A program made the translations under genes and the position numbers. The notes below the pieces were generated by a model. The model was not told the DNA's origin. It did no database searches and saw only the letters and a program-made list of their open reading frames with translations. Shown here piece by piece: positions 60,693 through 64,000 of a stretch of DNA of 64,000 nt; within the stretch, counting starts at the first letter, position 1, and every line of letters begins with the position of its first letter. The stretch lies in the NCBI RefSeq assembly GCF_018403325.1, contig NZ_BOSL01000001.1, positions 372,001 through 436,000 on the forward strand, read 5' to 3'. This DNA is from Paenibacillus vini. GTDB taxonomy: Bacteria > Bacillota > Bacilli > Paenibacillales > Paenibacillaceae.

Positions 60693-61404
60693 GATTGGTG
60701 GTCCAAATGCCCGCGGTTTTGACGAACACCCGCTTCGGCAGTTTGAGGGTAGCCAATGCCAGTTCAGCCACATCTTCCGGCTGCATCATCCGGTCCTCAT
60801 CCCCGATCTTGAGGCCGGTGTTTACGGCCAGTTCCGTATTCACCGTGCTTGGCGTAAGAGCCACGACACGGATGTTGGATTTGCGGACTTCCTGCATCAG
60901 CGATTCGGTCATCCCGAGCAGCGCAAATTTGGAAGCGCAATAAGCCGAGCCGGTTGCAAATCCGCGTTCTCCGGCCGTTGAGGCGACATTGATGATATCT
61001 CCGCTTTGTTGTTCAAGCATATGCGGCAGGGCGGCGCGGGTTACATGATAGGTCCCCATTAGGTTGACCCGGATAATCCGTTCCCAGTCAGCCGGGTCCA
61101 TGTCCACCAAGGTGCCGAACTTGGCAATCCCCGCATTGTTGATCAGAATGTCTACAGAACCGAGTTCTTCAATCAGCTTCGAAACAGCGGAAGTCGCTTC
61201 GCTTTGTTCGGAGATATCGGCGGAGGCGATATGTACTTTAATCCCGTACTCGCTGCCAAGCTGTTGCTGCAGAGACTCCAAATCCGCGGTTGTCCGTGCG
61301 ATCAGGCCGAGATGTACGCCTTCCTTGGCGAGCGCAATGGCCAGCGCCTTGCCGATTCCCTTGCCTGCCCCCGTAATAATGGCTTTCTTATTTTGAAGTT
61401 CCAT
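60685..61404 (-). CDS. Short-chain dehydrogenase/reductase, FabG/YoxD-like
   Basis: A 239-residue SDR enzyme: NAD(P) motif TGAGKGIGKALA, NNAGIA, catalytic Ser in NVASTAGERG, Tyr/Lys in SAYCASK. Wording resembles 3-ketoacyl-ACP reductase-like YoxD of Bacillus. AGGAGGTAAAAG precedes the ATG. Convergent with the preceding gene; substrate unknown. Confidence 0.9.
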   Translation of the reverse strand: MELQNKKAIITGAGKGIGKALAIALAKEGVHLGLIARTTADLESLQQQLGSEYGIKVHIASADISEQSEATSAVSKLIEELGSVDILINNAGIAKFGTLVDMDPADWERIIRVNLMGTYHVTRAALPHMLEQQSGDIINVASTAGERGFATGSAYCASKFALLGMTESLMQEVRKSNIRVVALTPSTVNTELAVNTGLKIGDEDRMMQPEDVAELALATLKLPKRVFVKTAGIWTTNPQ

Positions 61405-61528
61405 TCTTTTACCTCCTGGATAATTGATTTCGATTCATTGCTGCTCCTCCATTATAATGGATTACCCGACTGAAATCCTATTCAAGGAACAATGCCGGAC
61501 GAGGACCAAGGCAGTTTCTGACAGATTC

Positions 61529-61557
61529 TTGACTCTTATGTATATCAGAAGTATCAT
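61529..61557 (+). promoter_or_regulatory. Sigma-A promoter of MarR-SDR operon
   Basis: TTGACT (61529-61534), 17 bases, TATCAT (61552-61557); transcription would start near 61564. Confidence 0.7.
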
Positions 61558-61564
61558 TAAAGCA

Positions 61565-61590
61565 TAATAGTTAAGAGGTATTAACTATTA
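61565..61590. promoter_or_regulatory. MarR-type operator at transcription start
   Basis: Perfect 10-bp inverted repeat TAATAGTTAA / TTAACTATTA separated by six bases, covering about +1 to +26 of the promoter at 61529. Ideal for autorepression by the MarR protein encoded next. Confidence 0.75.
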
Positions 61591-61630
61591 AAAGCTAATA
61601 ATTATTATTTAAAGATAGAGGTGATCGAGG

Positions 61631-62083
61631 CTGGAAAAGGGCGATTTACTTTCGTTCATGTTATCGCAGCAGATGACCAAGTTTGTCGTTTCGTACGGTA
61701 AACTGCTCGATCCCGATGTTACTGCTCAGCAGTATCTGATTCTGCAGATTTTAAGCGGTACCGGGCAGCGCAATAGCTCGGAATTGGCGGAAGAACTGGA
61801 CGTAACTTTGCCCGCCATAACGAATCTGACGAATAAATTAGTGCGCAAAGGGTACCTTGAACGGAGGACATCCGATGCGGACAGGCGGAGCGTAAATCTG
61901 CATTTAACGGATCAGGGCCGGGAAGTCGAAAGGCGGCTTGTGGCCAGATATAAAGAGCTTACTCAGCAAATGTGGTCCAACTTTACGGAGCAGGAGCTGG
62001 ATTTGTTATTGGCATCCTACCAGAAGATGATCGATAGCTTTCAACACATCCAAAGCCAGGATCCGGATTCGGATTCAAAATGA
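61631..62083 (+). CDS. MarR-family transcriptional regulator
   Basis: About 150 residues. A CTG at 61631 is preferred as start because AGAGGTGATC lies before it; the ATG at 61658, nine codons in, has none. The winged helix reads SSELAEELDVTLPAITNLTNKL followed by the wing DADRRSVNLHLT. Probable autorepressor through the palindrome upstream and regulator of the SDR gene, which starts 41 bases after its stop. The ligand could be an aromatic or lipid-like compound, as for other MarR-SDR pairs (inference). Confidence 0.88.
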   Translation: MEKGDLLSFMLSQQMTKFVVSYGKLLDPDVTAQQYLILQILSGTGQRNSSELAEELDVTLPAITNLTNKLVRKGYLERRTSDADRRSVNLHLTDQGREVERRLVARYKELTQQMWSNFTEQELDLLLASYQKMIDSFQHIQSQDPDSDSK

Positions 62084-62124
62084 AAACCAAAAGATTCGAA
62101 ATAACTCATCAGGAGGAACTGAAC

Positions 62125-62877
62125 ATGGGAAGATTAGATAATAAAGTAGCTATCATTACGGGTGCCGCCGGCGGCATGGGATTGGCCGATGCGCTTCTTT
62201 TTGTCAAAGAAGGCGCCAAGGTAGTTATTACGGATATCCAGGAAGAAAAGATTCTGGCGGCAGCGGAAGAAATTAATCAAAATGGCGGCGAAGCTCTCGG
62301 CGTGGCTCACAACGTTACATCTGAAGAAGACTGGAAGCGCGTCGTGGATGAAACGATCGCGAAGTTTGGCAAGATCGACATTCTGGTCAACAATGCAGGT
62401 ATCTCCAGTCCTACCCCAATGATGGATACTACCGTCGAGCTCTGGAACAAAGTTATGGATATTAATATCAAGAGCGTGTTCCTGGGTCAAAAATATGTAA
62501 TTCCGCATATGATCGAAGGCGGCGGCGGTTCGATCGTCAACATTTCCTCGATCGCAGGCTTGACCGGAGGCAACGGGGCAGGCCCGTACACCGCAAGTAA
62601 AGGAGCTGTCCGCATGCTGACGAAGGCGACGGCCGTAGACTTTGCGAAACACAACATCCGCGCCAACTCGGTGCATCCGGGGATTATCCAAACCCCGATG
62701 ACAGAAGGCTTGATGAAGGACGAGAAAATGAAAGCCTGGTTCAATTCCGTAACTCCGCTTCCGCGTCTTGGTTTGGCGGAAGACATCGCGGCCGGCGTGT
62801 TGTTCCTGGCGTCGGACGAGTCCTCGTACATTACCGGAATCGAACTTCCGATCGATGGCGGTTACACAGCCAAGTAA
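62125..62877 (+). CDS. Short-chain dehydrogenase/reductase
   Basis: A 250-residue classical SDR: TGAAGGMGLADA cofactor motif, NNAGISS, catalytic Ser in NISSIAG, Tyr/Lys in PYTASKGA and the C-terminal IDGGYTAK. Close in pattern to glucose-1-dehydrogenase/3-hydroxyacyl dehydrogenase-like enzymes. AGGAGG precedes the ATG at 62125. In operon with the MarR gene and ended by a strong terminator. Confidence 0.92.
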   Translation: MGRLDNKVAIITGAAGGMGLADALLFVKEGAKVVITDIQEEKILAAAEEINQNGGEALGVAHNVTSEEDWKRVVDETIAKFGKIDILVNNAGISSPTPMMDTTVELWNKVMDINIKSVFLGQKYVIPHMIEGGGGSIVNISSIAGLTGGNGAGPYTASKGAVRMLTKATAVDFAKHNIRANSVHPGIIQTPMTEGLMKDEKMKAWFNSVTPLPRLGLAEDIAAGVLFLASDESSYITGIELPIDGGYTAK

Positions 62878-62905
62878 ACGAATTACGATATATATTCTTA
62901 TGGGA

Positions 62906-62940
62906 AAAGAACCCGGCATAGGTGCCGGGTTCTTTTTTGT
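62906..62940 (+). terminator. Intrinsic terminator after SDR gene
   Basis: AAGAACCCGGCA / TGCCGGGTTCTT with TAGG loop and T-rich tail. Confidence 0.92.
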
Positions 62941-63013
62941 TAAATACAGGATGTGTAAGGTTAGAAAATGTAAGTTTAAATTGAGGCTGGTGCTGGCGCG
63001 CGGTATTAAATAT

Positions 63014-63154
63014 AAATAACTGTAAAACCTCCAGCTATTTTCTCGGATTATATGGAATATTGTTCAACAGGGCCAAATTAGATGCATCTTTTCCAGCTAA
63101 ATTAGTCTCCTACCCTATTTAGAAACAAATTAGCTGGAGGAAATACAGTTAAAT
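63014..63154. repeat. Palindrome array, family A, copy 5 (three units)
   Basis: Palindromes at 63014, about 63076 and 63127 (steps 62 and 51): units 2-4 of the family A pattern; the first is missing or unrecognisable near 62963. More diverged than the other copies. The rest of the 400-base gap before the WYL gene holds CATGATT direct repeats (63214-63246), perhaps a regulator site. Confidence 0.7.
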
Positions 63155-63277
63155 GTTAATCTCAAATAGGATTTTAGCCATCAAGGGACGAAATTAATGG
63201 GTGTAAGCTCATGCCATGATTCGTGACATGATTTCATGACATGATTGAGTAACCGAGTAGAGAAGGTGCATACTGAG

Positions 63278-64000
63278 GTGAAAACGGAACGCTTGTTAGC
63301 CATGACGGTCCTGCTGCTGAACCGGGGGCGGATGAGCGCCAGAGAGCTCGCCGAACGGTTCGAGGTGTCCGTCAAGACAATTTATAGAGATATGGAAACC
63401 CTAAGCCTGGCGGGAATTCCCGTAACGGCCCTGCAAGGGACGGCCGGCGGTTTTGAGATCATGGATCGATATACGCTGGACCGGCACTTGGTCTCGCAAG
63501 GGGAGATCGCCTCGCTGCTTACGGCCCTCAGAGGGGCAAGCCAAGCATTAGAGGATCGGACTTATGCGGACCTGCTTGAGAAATTCAAAGCTCTGCTGCA
63601 GCCTTCCGGGAAGACCGCCTGGGAGTCCGGCGGTTCCGAACTGGTTTTTGACTTTCAACCCTGGGGTCAAGGGCCGGCGATAAAGCAAAACGTTGCCATG
63701 TTAAGACAGGCGATTGTGGACAAGCGATTGGTCCGCTTAATTTACATACATCAGGACGGAACTGAACATATCCGCGTCGTTGAGCCGGCATCCTTAATTA
63801 TGAAAGGCTCGGTATGGTACCTGCAGGCTTATTGCCGGATGCGCGGTGATTTTCGAGTGTTCCGCCTTTCGCGGGTCATGGAATTTTCCTTGTTGCAGGA
63901 GTGCTTTAATCCTCGCGAGGCTCCCATATTGGACGGTTTTAGCTGGGATCCGGCCTGGTCCCGCAAAGATGAGTGCGAGGTGAGTCTGATCTTTCGGCTC
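63278..64000 (+). CDS. YafY-type WYL transcriptional regulator (partial)
   Basis: The first 241 residues of a WYL-domain regulator cut by the window end. The start is GTG at 63278 (MKTERLLAMTVLLLNRG); AGAAGG lies about ten bases before it. N-terminal DeoR-like helix-turn-helix (ARELAERFEVSVKTIYRDMETL) and then the WYL core (SVWYLQAYCRMRGDFRVFRLSRV), which typically senses nucleotides or ligands. Full members are about 310 residues. Target unknown. Confidence 0.88.
   Translation, partial: MKTERLLAMTVLLLNRGRMSARELAERFEVSVKTIYRDMETLSLAGIPVTALQGTAGGFEIMDRYTLDRHLVSQGEIASLLTALRGASQALEDRTYADLLEKFKALLQPSGKTAWESGGSELVFDFQPWGQGPAIKQNVAMLRQAIVDKRLVRLIYIHQDGTEHIRVVEPASLIMKGSVWYLQAYCRMRGDFRVFRLSRVMEFSLLQECFNPREAPILDGFSWDPAWSRKDECEVSLIFRL

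Overview
The window looks like chromosomal DNA of a Paenibacillus-type member of the Bacillota. The evidence is an S-layer-homology protein, a copper-amine-oxidase-like stalk domain, strong AGGAGG ribosome sites with frequent TTG starts, sugar importers without their own ATPase, several intracellular glycosidases (GH31, GH20, GH1), and roughly balanced base composition broken by a clearly AT-rich island near 55.6-57.8 kb. Genus is inferred from gene content only; no rRNA or tRNA gene was seen.

Layout. 0-7.7 kb: 3' part of the window-edge threonine synthase gene missing, a diguanylate cyclase with a small membrane partner, a GNAT/SLH pair and a membrane transporter. 7.7-9.5 kb: a repeat-rich stretch around an orphan nuclease-like gene. 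9.5-13.4 kb: acyltransferase, Bax-inhibitor-like protein, an antibiotic-biosynthesis-monooxygenase/heme-oxygenase-like protein, and an RlmN/Cfr-family radical SAM enzyme. 13.4-24.5 kb: a LacI-type regulator, sugar ABC importer, 2-hydroxyacid dehydrogenase and alpha-xylosidase, which read as a xyloside/xyloglucan-oligosaccharide uptake and breakdown locus, followed by a GH20 hexosaminidase; both blocks are bordered by repeat arrays. 24.6-32.3 kb: membrane protein, MFS transporter, phnDCEE phosphonate-type importer and a divergent 5'-nucleotidase-like phosphoesterase. 32.3-37.7 kb: methyltransferase, YkoP-like protein, DUF2339 membrane protein, lipoprotein. 37.8-44.6 kb: two-component system plus FtsX-type ABC transporter, convergent with an HTH-TPR receptor overlapping a 34-residue exported propeptide. 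44.7-50.4 kb: MFS efflux pump, GH1 beta-glucosidase, MocR-type regulator, GNAT, CPBP protease. 50.5-57.8 kb: two secreted proteins, a WXG/LXG-like polymorphic toxin and candidate immunity genes. 57.8-64 kb: nuclease-helicase fusion, small heme-copper-oxidase-like protein, two SDR enzymes, a MarR regulator with a clear promoter/operator, and a WYL regulator cut by the window end.

The most interesting points are: (1) a probable RRNPP/Alo-type peptide quorum-sensing pair, whose 34-residue peptide gene is too short for ordinary gene calling; (2) composite repeats of four 27-bp imperfect palindromes with start-to-start spacing 51/61-62/51 at four sites (a three-unit version at a fifth), with units 3-4 inverted relative to 1-2, and a second family of unrelated core sequence with nearly the same geometry (51/72/50); (3) a polymorphic toxin-immunity cassette with an AT-rich, probably acquired tip; (4) a MocR regulator whose PLP-binding lysine is replaced by glutamine.

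All family assignments are from reading motifs by eye; no database search was possible.
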